Assembly: GCA_963681505.1 (NCBI GenBank)
Contig: OY811985.1
Location: 4,883,683 to 4,947,682, forward strand
Reading direction: 5' to 3'
Length of the DNA: 64,000 nucleotides
Source: Eunapius fragilis
Lineage: Eukaryota; Porifera; Demospongiae; Spongillida; Spongillidae
In this document: one piece after another, positions 12,017 through 28,400 of the stretch
Layout of the letters: each line of letters opens with the position of its first letter
Position numbering within the stretch: position 1 is the stretch's first letter
Notes under the pieces: model-generated
What the model was told of the DNA's origin: nothing
Databases searched by the model: none
Seen by the model: only the letters and a program-made list of their open reading frames with translations
Translations under genes and position numbers: made by a program

Positions 12017-15000
12017 TCAATTTACAGAGTCATAAATACACTCGTTTTCGATATTATCATACACTTCAGAAGTTTCGTACGCCTCAGGTATCCCATCACT
12101 TAAGCCGCTAAAAAATGGAATGCATACATGATGCAGAATCCGAGTTATGCACGTGTATACGATACGAAAACATATACCTCTCTCCGAAGCACGCATCGCC
12201 GGCCGTATTACTTTCGTAGTAGGTATCTCCGACATTGTTTTCGCTATGACTATCTCCGACCGCATTACTTTCGTAATCCGTACCTCCGGCATTATTATCT
12301 GCATTACTTGCGTAGTACGTATCTCCATTACTTTCGGCAGGAAGAGCAGCATGTGCTTGACTTCCCGCTAGGTTGGGTCTAATTGCATGTGTATAATAAA
12401 GAATAAATTGTACACTGTATTTATAAGGAGTTCTCTTGTTTGTTATATAGTGTCCGCGTACCTGTCGGGTCTGTGATGTTCATTGTCGCATTCTTGATAC
12501 ATTTCTTCAGGCTCTACTTCTCCTACACCCTCTGGTATTTCCTCCAATGTCATTGTTTTATCGCTACTGTGCATCGTTATAAAAATTTTAGTAATAACTG
12601 CAATGATTGTGCGACCCACATACTTCAGACTTCGCATGGTGCGATCATTATACGGCGTTAGTGTAAGAACTGCTTCTTTGTACCTTCTTTCGGCGATGAC
12701 GGTTCCTGACAGGTTCCTGCCAGTTTATGCATGAAAATAAATACGTGTGTACACACATATATATACCTTTCAACCGTGCTGTCGTCGAATGCACTATTGA
12801 GCACAGTAACACCTTCCGAGGCACCGCCGTTCCTTCCTATGTTTCCTAGATCGTATTTCCGCCTGTGAATGGTCGAGAGCATGCACTGCATGTGAACAAA
12901 CACCGCGAGCCTTTTGCAGCACTTACTTCAGTTGCCTTTTCGTGACCAAAAAGACCATCAGTACAACTAACATCATGATGAGAAGAAGGACAACAAACTC
13001 CGCAACGAGGGAGCCGGCAAGCAAAACAGGCGACCCGACGTTTGCGGTGGTCGGACCGTTTATGACGGAGACGGCTTTGCCGGAAGGAATTGGATATACG
13101 ATTTTAAAACAACAATTGGTGTTAAGGCAGGTTACACCTCAATAAAGCCACTGAACAACCTAGAAAAAATGCATACTTCAGTGTCTTTTACTATACTCAT
13201 GCCCTGGCCAAAGTTTTGATACTTCTGAGTTATTTGATCAGTTGCAGATCAAATTAGTTAGTCGTTACCATAACGGCGTACGGTCATTGCTATTGTTTTT
13301 TGCAATCGATAGAAAATCCGGATCGTCAAAGCTCTTTTTTTCATCTAAACTGTATATATATAATTTAGATTTAAGATGTTGCTAATTGTGGGTGCTATTT
13401 TTCTTTCGCCACTACTGCAATTATGGCTTTTATAAACAAAAACAAGCAGAAATTTTGTAGTGCTGCTGATACTTCTTATGTTTAAGATGGCCTCATCGCG
13501 TAATGTTGAATCAAAGTCACATAATAATACAACGTAATAATTAGCTATTCATTGTACATAATAATAATTATATGGGACCCCTTCTGGATAGTTTTTCAAG
13601 TTTTCAAATTTTTGGATTTTCCGTGAACACCCAAGAGTTTCTATCAAATGGTCCTTACGCATCCAAAATTGGACTATCCATCATAAAGTTATAAGGTACT
13701 GAATTTATAATTAGCCATACATTTCAATGTGAGCGTTACTTTTCTTTTGCTTGTCCTGTAAATTTTGATAAGGGGTGATTTTGCTGGACATTGTTCCATA
13801 TCATGATAAAAATCTTAAAAGTGTCGTAAAAATTTTGTTCGCACCCGTATATCAATTCATGCGGTCATATTATCCCATCCAATGGTAATGTCGCGCGGGA
13901 CAACTATACAGAAGCTTTTTTGTTAGTACCGTTTGAAGAGACGATCGTGCATGGTAAAGTGGGATGCATTAATATTAGTACAGGACCATATCATGGCTTG
14001 ACGTAGGTTACTCCGACAGTGTTACATATGTACAGGATGGTTTTCTTAGCCAACCTTATCGATCCAATAAATAAAAACCTTCTTTTGCTTCTATGAATGT
14101 AATGTATGAATATGAATGTAATTGTACGCGCTGCTTCTCAGCCATTTAGATATCCTTGCATTACTGCTGGAGCTATATATGCCGTCTATATACACTTCGT
14201 GTATAGGGCTTAATGAAATAAATATTTACTTTTAAACAGATGGCAGAAGCAACCAACTACAGCTTTGGGAGTTATTGCCCAAACTATATGTACAAAAAGG
14301 GTGTGTGAAAACACTTCCTCAAATACACAACACATAAACACACAACTCACATGTGAGTTCAACACACACAAAAACAACACCAGTAAACAGGCACAGTCCT
14401 GTACAAAACGGTATCTGTTTTTGTGCAGCACTGTGTCTGCTTCCAAGTGTTGTTTTTGTGTGTACATGCATGTGTTGAACTCACATGTGAGTTGTGCGTG
14501 TACATGTGTACGTGTTTACATGTTGTGCCATTGTGTGTGTATGTGTGTGTACGTGTGTGTGTGTGTGTGTGTAATAAATAGAACACACGCGTAGGCCTAC
14601 GTGTATAGGCACAAAAAAGCATGCGCGCGCAGTCAAAAACGCGCACACATGCTCAAAACCAAGCGATATAACACACGCACACACACATGCACACACACAA
14701 ATCGATAGTATAAAATACATAGAAGGAATGAACAGAAAAGACCCATAGTATGGTACAACTTCAACGAATTTCATATAAATGTTCGCCATTTACGCGCGCA
14801 CCCCATATACGCTAGGCGCCCGACGATAAATTGTTTGAAACCTGCCTAAATACCCCTGAGTGATCGAGTCAAAATAATCAACCGCTGCAAAAAAAAAAAA
14901 AAAAAAATGCATTCGTATGTCAAAGTAATAATACCTCACGGCAGGTACTTTTTTCTTTGGGGGGGGGGGGGGGGGGGTCATTGGAACACTGCATGCAGTG

Positions 15001-18000
15001 CAGGTAGGGTTGTACTTTATAGCCGTGCAGTTTCTTTATCTCCCAAACTGGCTATAAAGTACATTTGATGCCTAGGGCTGCATGCAAATAATAATTTTAA
15101 AGGCTTTCCTACGCCACATCAGTTATAATGTGGGCCAGAATAGGTACATCAAATATTATTTTGGCAGAAGATTAATTATTGTAAACATTATGTCCGTTAC
15201 CTGAATTTTGTCCTGACAGGAGAAGTACTGTACCATTGTAAGTTTGTCCCATCACACTGACCACAGCTGCTACATTAAACTGATAATCCTGAGGATTCGG
15301 TGTGCTAATAACTCCTTGCGTGACATCTCCCATAAAGAACTGGCTATAAAGTACATTTGATTGTCTTTCTCTGCCTCTGGTCCAGTAATACACATTGTAC
15401 CCAACAAGGGTTCCATCTGAAGGAATTGAAATACCTACCCAAGACACTTGGACAGCAGTTGTATTGTAGGCTGTCACAGAGATCCCTGTCACATTGGCTG
15501 TGGATTAGAGTTGATAATATTATGAATCTTGAGCCATGCCATGCAGCACAAGTTCCATAATTTAAATGTGAGGGAGCCATATTATATAATTTGGACATTT
15601 TATGATAAAACCAGGTTTATGCTATTTTCAGTAAGACCACTATACAATAGCAAACCCACATATCTTCCGAGCTAAATGACCCATTGAATGGAATCTCTTC
15701 TATAATATAGATTGGCGTGAAACAACTGGGAAATTGGTCTGACTTTCATCATCTGCAATATCGATTAAGTAAAAATCAATGATCTGCAGATTCCGATAGC
15801 AACAGGACTGCTTGCAATTTTGACGCTGGAGAGATGATCAGACGCTCCTTCGTTCAGTTTTATGTGTTTTTAACCCTTAAGGTTACCAAACTTTGGTATG
15901 GACGAGTGTAAAGGGCTCATAGTGTGTAAAAATAGAATTAAATACAGAACTGATTTAGCAACGTGTCAAAGGACGTGGGTCGTTCAGCTTGGAGGATATA
16001 TGGGTTTGAAATTGATGCAGTTTTATTGAAAAAGCACAAGGTTGGTTTTGTCATAAAACATCCCATATATAATATAGTGCTGTATTAAGTCATACTCACG
16101 AATGAATGCAGTGCTGGCTTGTAGGGAAGCTGGCTGCCCCGGTCCTATTATAGTCCAAGCTCTAATGTTGAACAGGTACATTGTGGACACATTTAACCCA
16201 GACACTATTGCCAATTGTTCGGTCACGTTGGCTGTTGGCAACAATCCTGACATCACCTGGTACTGTGTCACTACTCCATTAGGCATTAGGGGTGGCTGCC
16301 ACTGAAGGGTAATAGTTGTGAAGGTCCTCTGAAGAATTTTTACACCTGCAACAGGCCCTGGAACTGAATTGAGAGATGTGCAGAGTCATAAGCATTTCAA
16401 ACCCTTTTAACATGTGACATCATGCATAACCTCAAGCCAAAGGTGCTGTTTAGCATTTCAACCTCTTTACGTATGGCATCATACACAGCATCAAGCCAAA
16501 GGTGCTAACCAGTCTATAGGGCCGGCTTGAAACCATTAGAGAGAGCAGATGCAAGGGTCAAATTCATACTTGATGAGATTTTTGAGGACAGTATGTTATA
16601 GTCACATGTAGTATGTGTAGCTGATGGTCGTGATTGCTTTCTGTTATTGGCACCAGGCAGTGATACATTAAGATGAACAGATATCAATGATATGCCAAGC
16701 AAAGATCGCGATGATTTAAAAAGAGATGAAAGACTTAAAACTAAGGCTGAAGGAACTGAAACTGGTTGCCATGAAAAAGTAGGAAGGATTGCGTTTGGTT
16801 TTTCAGCCAAACAGTGCTAGCCTGACAACATAGTCTGGAACTAGTGTAAATAGGTACTGAATGTAATGAAGCTTTGGAGCTTATACAAAACTCGTATACA
16901 TCTGATGATTCAATTTAAACTGTAGCATGAGACCAGAAATAAAATGCAGAAAATCCATCAGCTGCATGTGACAGGTTCTACACTACCAAGTCCTTCCAGT
17001 TTACAAAATTCAAAAGCAATTGTATTTACAAAAACTAAATGAAGATTTGATTGATACAAAAGAAGATCTCAAATGATCATGGCAAATATCCCTGTGGGAT
17101 GAAGATAAATTGTTTCTGTTGCAACTTACATTGATTGCTTGTAATGACATCAATCAATACATAATGTACATGTATGTGCATAACAAGCAATAATACAGGG
17201 TGTTTGCGAAAGAACGCAACGCTTTAAAACTCCTATAACTCAGGATTGAAATTAATTAACTGGTTGATTTCTTTAACATATGTTGCAGTAGGTAGGCAAA
17301 TACAAACAATCCAATTAGATTTCAATTATTTAGATTTCAATTATTGTAAGCGGTTAAGCAACTATCAAATCCCTCATAAATCAAAATATTCAAAGCCCTC
17401 TATTAACAAAGTTATTCAAGATTGTGGTTTGCGATAATTGATTTTAATAACTAATAATAAGTAACACACGATCTGGATATGCGGTGGAACAGTACTGATT
17501 TCAAGTTCCTAGGTTCAATAGTGAGTTATTAACATTTAAGACCATCATTTGCTTTAAAGTTATTAAGGTTGAAGCTGTTATGTGGTAAATATTTTTAATA
17601 ACCATCATAAATTATTCACGTATAAAATGAAGTACAAAACACTACTTGATTTGGTTATGGATTATTTAATGGTGCGTTATTAAAACTCAAAGTTAATAAA
17701 GACGTAGTGGTCATATAGCTTTTTCAAGTTTGATTTGTTGTTTTGAAAATTAAATAGTAAAACGCCAATCAAATTTCATACTTTTTCAAAGTCTATTCTA
17801 TTCTGCAGTTTATAAATCACGTTATTAATTAAAAGTTGTCGTACATTGTTTTGTCAGTTTAGTTAATTGCAAGCTATTTGATTTTATCTTTTGAACGGCT
17901 AAAGATAAACGAATTATAACAATGCAGTTCGTATTTGACTAAACGTGGTTATTGTAGGCTCATAAATTCATTTAGATTGACAATCCTATTAATGGATTAT

Positions 18001-20718
18001 ATTCATTTTAAAGCGTTGCGCTCTTTTGCAAAGACCCTGTATAAAAGTGTAGTCTGATGATGTGGAAGGTCACAAAGATGTGATAATGGAAACAAGTCTA
18101 TTAAGGACAGTTCTGGATGCCTTGCATGTGACAGGTGTGTATTGGCATGTTTTCTACGCCATTATCTATTAACTATTGACATGATATTGCCTAACACAGC
18201 ACACATATTCCAAAATGTCTTACCGTCCTGAGCTGTGGTGACATTGACAGGGTAGCTGGAGCCATCCATGTTTGTCCTGGCAGCCACAGTAATAAAATAC
18301 ATGGTGTATGGCCTCAGCGCAGTCAGGCTGACATTTGTGTTGGTGACACTGATGATGCTCCAAGGAGCACTGTTACCAGGTGTATAGCTGACTGTGTATC
18401 CCCTCAGTATCCCATTCAACCGAAGTGGCGGCTGCCATTTAGCAAAAATAGAAGTGGATGTGATATTGTATACTGTCACATTTATGGGTGCAGATGGTGC
18501 TGCAAAATGAGGAAACAACAGTTTTATTGTGCACTGAATAAAGAGCAAAACGTATATGCGAGTTTAACTAGAGCAACACAATAAAAGGTCTCAGAAATGC
18601 AGAAACCTCTTCCTTTATTTTTTTATAAGGCTATCGAAAATGATCCTATTCGTAAATCAACTGCTGTCTACAATTCAGCTGACTTGAGATCAAAAAACTA
18701 ATAACTAAATGGAACGTGACATTACTAAACCATGGATACCTGCTTCTCCGGTTTGCTTAGTGACAAGAGCTGAAGGGCTTCCCTGCCCCACTGAAGTATT
18801 AGCAGTCACATAACAACTATATTGTGTGTATGGGCTGAGTCCACTCAGTGTAGCAGCCAGTGTTGTCCCATTCACTACAGATCTAATGGTGGGCACATTT
18901 GGTCCAATCATTTGCTCTGGATATGATTGATTAGCAGAAGTGTTGCAGTACACAGAGTAACCAGTGATGATACCATTCCTAGGTATGGGTAAAGACCAAC
19001 TAGCAGACAGCTGAGATGGTGAACCAGCAACAGGAGACAGAGAGAAGTTCTGAGGTGATGATGGAACTGAAAATAGATATTAATAGTGATGTTATACTAA
19101 AAGCAGATGTCAGGATAGCATGTTTAATACATTTTGGATTTAAGCAATGGCATAACAGTCTAACAGGTTACCTGATTGAGCAGTAGATATCATGAATACA
19201 GCTGATGGATTTCCTTCTCCCACTGATGTATTAGCAGTCACATAACAACTATATTGTGTGTATGGGCTGAGTCCACTCAGTGTAGCAGCCAGTGTTGTCC
19301 CATTCACTACAGATCTAATGGTGGGCACATTTGATCCAATCATTTGCTCTGGATATGATTGATTAGCAGAAATGTTGCAGTACACAGAGTAACCAGTGAT
19401 GATACCATTCCTAGGTATGGGTACAGACCAACTAGCAGACAGCTGAGATGGTGAACCAGCAACAGGAGACAGAGAGAAGTTCTGAGATGACGATGAAGCT
19501 GTAGAGAATAGAAATGTATATTGTAGCACACAATGCAAATCTATGAGCCCATATTTAAACATGTCGTGCAATGGTGTGTAGCATTATCCAACTTACTCAC
19601 TATGGCTACACATGTCATTTTATTTATTAATAGATCCTGGAATGGGTTGATGACTTACTTGATTGGCCAGTTCTTGCAGTAAGTAATAATGAAGGGCTTC
19701 CCTGTCCCACTGATGTATTAGCAGTCACATAACAACTATATTGTGTGTATGGGCTGAGTCCATTCAGTGTAGCAGCCAGTGTTGTCCCATTCACTACAGA
19801 TCTAATGGTGGGCACATTTGATCCAATCATTTGCTCTGGATATGATTGATTAGCAGAAATGTTGCAGTACACAGAGTAACCAGTGATGATACCATTCCTA
19901 GGTATGGGTACAGACCAACTAGCAGACAGCTGAGATGGTGAACCAGCAACAGGAGACAGAGCGAAGTTCTGAGGTGATGATGGAACTGTAGAGTAGAAAT
20001 GTTCTGTATATAGCGCACAAATGCAAATCTATGAACCCATATTTAAACATGTCATGCAATGTGTAGCATTATCCAACTTACTCACTATGGCTACACATGT
20101 CATTTTATTTATTAATAGATCCTGGAATGGGTTGATGACTTACTTGATTGGCCAGTTCTTGCAGCAAATAATAATGAAGGGCTTCCCTGTCCCACTGATG
20201 TATTAGCAGTCACATAACAACTATATTGTGTGTATGGGCTGAGTCCATTCAGTGTAGCAGCCAGTGTTGTCCTATTCACTACAGATCTAATGGTGGGCAC
20301 ATTTGGTCCAATCATTTGCTCTGGATATGATTGATTAGCAGAAGTGTTGCAGTACACAGAGTAACCAGTGATGATACCAGTTGTACTATTTGATGCACAC
20401 CAAGTAGCAGTCAGTTGTGTTGGTGAACCAGAAATTTGTGACACAGTAAAGTTACAAGGTGCAGACGGAACTGTTTGAGACATAAAAATAAAAAGATGCA
20501 TGAAGAACATGCATATTTTCCATGCATGTACAAAGTCATGGAGTTTCTTTTACACATGCCGCTAGAGAAGGGCCACTTATTATGCAATGTATACATTACT
20601 ATGTTCGTATCTTGATAGTCAACAGTTATTACGTATACTATGCAGCCTTGTCCATCATAGAAAGTTTACCATCTATCCTACACTGTACCTGATTGGGCTT
20701 CAGTCTCAATAATGAAAT
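12017..20718 (-). CDS. FN3-repeat single-pass receptor with phosphotyrosine-type tail, copy R
   Basis: Minus-strand gene with all reading phases consistent. Exons in gene order: 20689-20718 (30 nt), four near-identical FN3 exons of 327 nt (20144-20470, 19659-19985, 19172-19498, 18740-19066), divergent FN3 exons 18224-18499, 16100-16363 and 15201-15497, a transmembrane exon 12927-13137, then cytoplasmic exons 12767-12862, 12462-12566, 12178-12360 and 12017-12107, ending at a TGA. The membrane span is strongly hydrophobic (FVVLLLIMMLVVLMVFLV) and is followed by a basic stop-transfer KRQLKRK. The tail of about 160 residues has ten tyrosines, with repeats such as GDTYYASN, GTDYESN and GDTYYESN, and ends with EVYDNIENECIYDSVN. 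YDNI fits a Grb2-type YxN SH2 site, and YDNI/YDSV together look ITAM-like but with a short spacer. The signal-peptide exon is not identified, so the 5' end is incomplete. The function (adhesion or recognition with tyrosine-kinase signalling) is inference. Confidence 0.8.
13573..13798. mobile_element. MITE of the TGGGACAGTGTC family, copy 2, damaged left end
   Basis: The interior is collinear with the copies at 11567 and 49264. The left terminus is shortened (TGGGACCCCTTCTGG), as if part of the inverted repeat were deleted, while the right end reads GCTGGACATTGTTCCA. It sits in the receptor copy R intron upstream of the transmembrane exon (minus-strand sense). Confidence 0.75.
14338..14498. 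repeat. Fold-back repeat in receptor intron, copy R
   Basis: Same structure as at 239-399: two ACTCACATGTGAGT palindromes flank a loop of about 100 nt whose edges are also complementary. It is followed by an interrupted TG repeat that is uninterrupted in the left copy. Confidence 0.7.
17196..18039. mobile_element. 844-bp non-autonomous DNA transposon inserted in receptor copy R
   Basis: Terminal inverted repeats of about 35 bp begin CAGGGTGTTTGCGAAAGAAC and end with its near complement, finishing GACCCTG. TA flanks both ends (17194-17195, 18040-18041). Copy L has the empty site at about 3210-3220, where the flanking sequence aataata/taaatgtg is uninterrupted. No transposase ORF is present. 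It lies within an intron and so probably leaves the receptor mRNA unchanged. Confidence 0.88.
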
Positions 20719-25431
<4,713 letters not shown>

Positions 25432-28400
25432 TCACAACATGGAGCGACTAGCAGACATACTCACAACTCCCAGAATAAAATGCAAAAAAAGGAACAAACC
25501 CAGGTTTTCTCCTCTTCCTTGGGCAGGTGTGAGAGTGGATGTGTCCTCCATTCCAATGGACACTTCACCACGTAGCTCTGTCAATGCCCTCTCTGCAGCC
25601 TGGCGTCCTTCTGCCTCCTCTCGTAAAGAATGCTGTAACTTCATGGTGTGTTGGGAGTGTGTCTGCTCCATCTCCAACAGCCTACATGGAATACATGAAT
25701 ATATTCGGTAGTCCCATTCAATGGCCTGACACTACAGCAATCAAATGGCTATACTCCCTCATACTTTCTTTGAAGTTCCTCAGCCAGAGTTGACCTGCCT
25801 GCATCTAGATGTGTGTGTACGAGAGCGCGTGTGCATCACATGTGCATCACAATGTGTATAAATGTGCTTCCGCATCAAGCCAAGCCAATATTACAAATTT
25901 CTATTTTTAGGAATAAGCAGCACAAAAATAAGAGTACTATAATTAGAACTGTAATTCAACATGCTTGCTAAATCACCCAGAGCATATCTAATGCAGTAAG
26001 ATAAACCCGCCCCCCCCCCCATACACATGCAAGTAAACATGCACATACTGTACATGTAAGTGAAAATAACTACATATAAGGACATGCCTAACCTTTCCTA
26101 CATACTTCAACCTCCAACTGTGCTTGGTTTAATTGCTGCTGCAGATGGCCCATAGCCATCTGGTGTTGCTTCACCTGCCCTTCCAGTACAGCCTGGGCAG
26201 CCAACAGTTGAGACCTGTCATGTTCAAGACTAACCTTTGCCTCTGTTAAGTACTGCAGGACAAAACATTTGGAAGAAACGTGTATCAAATAAGGACCTGT
26301 ACTATAAAATTCCCCCCCCCTCCATTAACAGAGTTAGAACATTCCCCATCTTAATAAATGATATGGTAGCATGCAGATGCAATGGAGTTTACCATAGATA
26401 CCTTAGTATCTATGGGTTTACACATGCGTTCTAAGACAATAATTTGTATCATGCCATAATCAGCCCTTAGCTCACGCTTGCAATGCCTAAACATAAACTC
26501 CCGCCGTACCTTTATCTCAGCCTGCTGCTTCTCGCTGCTAGAAACAAGCCCCTCACGTTCCTGAAGCTGTGCGCTCAGCTGCCTACGCAAGTCCTCACTC
26601 GTCCCCAGCCTCCTCCCTAGGTCGCGGACCTGAGCCTCCAGCAACTCCTTCTCGCGGGACGCAGCGGCCACGTGTCCCGCGAGCTCGAGCGTCCGGGACT
26701 CCTGCTCCTGAACGCTCCTCAGCAGCTCATCGCGCTCGAAGCCGAAGGCGTCCCGGTCAGCCTGGGCACCAGACGCTGTCTGCCGCAGCAGCTCCACCTC
26801 CGACGAGTTCTCGGCTACGCGCTGCTTCAGTTCAAGATGCTCCTGCTCGAGGAGCCGACACCTCTCGGCCCAGCCCTGGCAGTCGGCCGCGAGCTTTGCC
26901 GACTTCTCCCTGAGCTGCGCGTTCTGCCGAGATTCGGCCCCGACCTGTTCCCTGAGGGAGGTGCACTCCGCCTCCTTCTGTGCCCTCCCCTGCTGGGCCT
27001 TGGTGAGGGTCGCCGCCAGGTCGGCCATCCGTGTCTCCATCAGCTCCACTGCCGAGTTGAACTGCGACTTCATCTGCTTGTTCTCGCGTTCCAGGCGGGA
27101 CAGGTCCGCCTCGACACCTTCCCTCCGCACCCTCTCGGCAGCGCCCTCCTCGACTGCCTTGCCGACCTTCTGCTCAGAGCTCCTCAGCTTCAGCTGCAGG
27201 TCCGCAACCTGGCCCGCGAGCTCGGCAATGGAAGCCTGCAACCTCCCCGCCTCCTCCTTGTGCCTCGTCCCTTGTTCCTTCAAGGCAGCCTCCCTCGCGC
27301 GCGAAACCTCATCCACCTTCCCCTGCAGAAGTTCCACCTGGGTCTTACCCGACTCTTGCGTCCTCCGCAGAGCCTCCAGGTCCAGTCGCAAAGGTTGGAG
27401 TTCTTCCATGAGGGCAGACTTCTCCCGAACCAACTGCTCCGCGCGTAAAGTCGCTGCCGCCAACGCCTCCTTGTGTCTCTCCGTCTGCAATGACATTTCG
27501 GCCCGTTCCTCGTCCTGTCCTGCCCTCTCCCGAGTGAGCAGATCAATCTCCTGCATCAGCACACCCAGGCGCTGCGCAAAATCAGCCTTAACAGACACCA
27601 ACTCTTTTTCTGCCTCCTTAGCTCTCTGCTGCGTAGCATCAAGAGCATCTGTCGTCTCTGTCAGCCTCTTTGCCAACGCATCACAATGAGCGTGTTCTTC
27701 CCGAGCAGACCGTAAAGCAGCAGTCACTTTTGTTACATCCGCTTGCAGTTTAGAGTTCTCAGAACTCAACTCATCCAGGCTGGCTTTGGCCAACAACAAC
27801 TCCTCTGTTTTCTTGGTTCCAGACACAGACGCCTCTTGAAGCTGTCTCTCCACCAGCTCATGATTGCGGATGGCCTCTTGTAACTCTGCCTGCAAGGCCT
27901 GAGCATTTCGCCTCGCTTCCCTCTCCCTCTCCGCAGAGTCTCTCCTTAAATCCTCCAGCTGTTGCTGAAGGGATGAGGCTGTGGCAGCCACCTTGGCCTC
28001 GTTGTTCTGAAGGCTCTCCCGGGTTTGTAGCAGTCCCTGCTCCAGACTGGCCTTCGCCTGCAGCAGCTGCTGTATGTGGGACTCCTTCTCGTCCAGCTGC
28101 ACTTGCAGCCGAACATTGACCTCACCAAGGTCCTCGATCTGCTTGGCAGAGCTGTCCAGCCTGTCAGCAGACGTCTTTGTGTCCCTGTCCAGACTCTGCC
28201 GCAAGACCTGATTGGTGAGCTCAGTCTCCTCGAGGAGTCTGGCCAGGCGCTTTGCTTCCTGCTCCGCCCTCACCGCACTCCCCTTGACCTCCTCCGCCTC
28301 TGCCAACAACCTCGACACAGTCAGCTCCTTGCCATCCAACCCCTGCTCCAGCTGCTTGCACCGTGCCTCCAAGCTCTGGACGACATTCCGGAGGGAACTC

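Larger units (their letters stand above)
14100..20470. repeat. Right copy of segmental tandem duplication
   Basis: This copy matches 1-8377 at high identity, with small indels scattered through introns and one large extra segment, 17196-18039. It lacks a roughly 60-bp stretch present in L at about 1020-1080. Because 14,095 matches base 1, the true left boundary of the duplicated unit in R probably lies further left, towards the tail exons. Confidence 0.88.
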
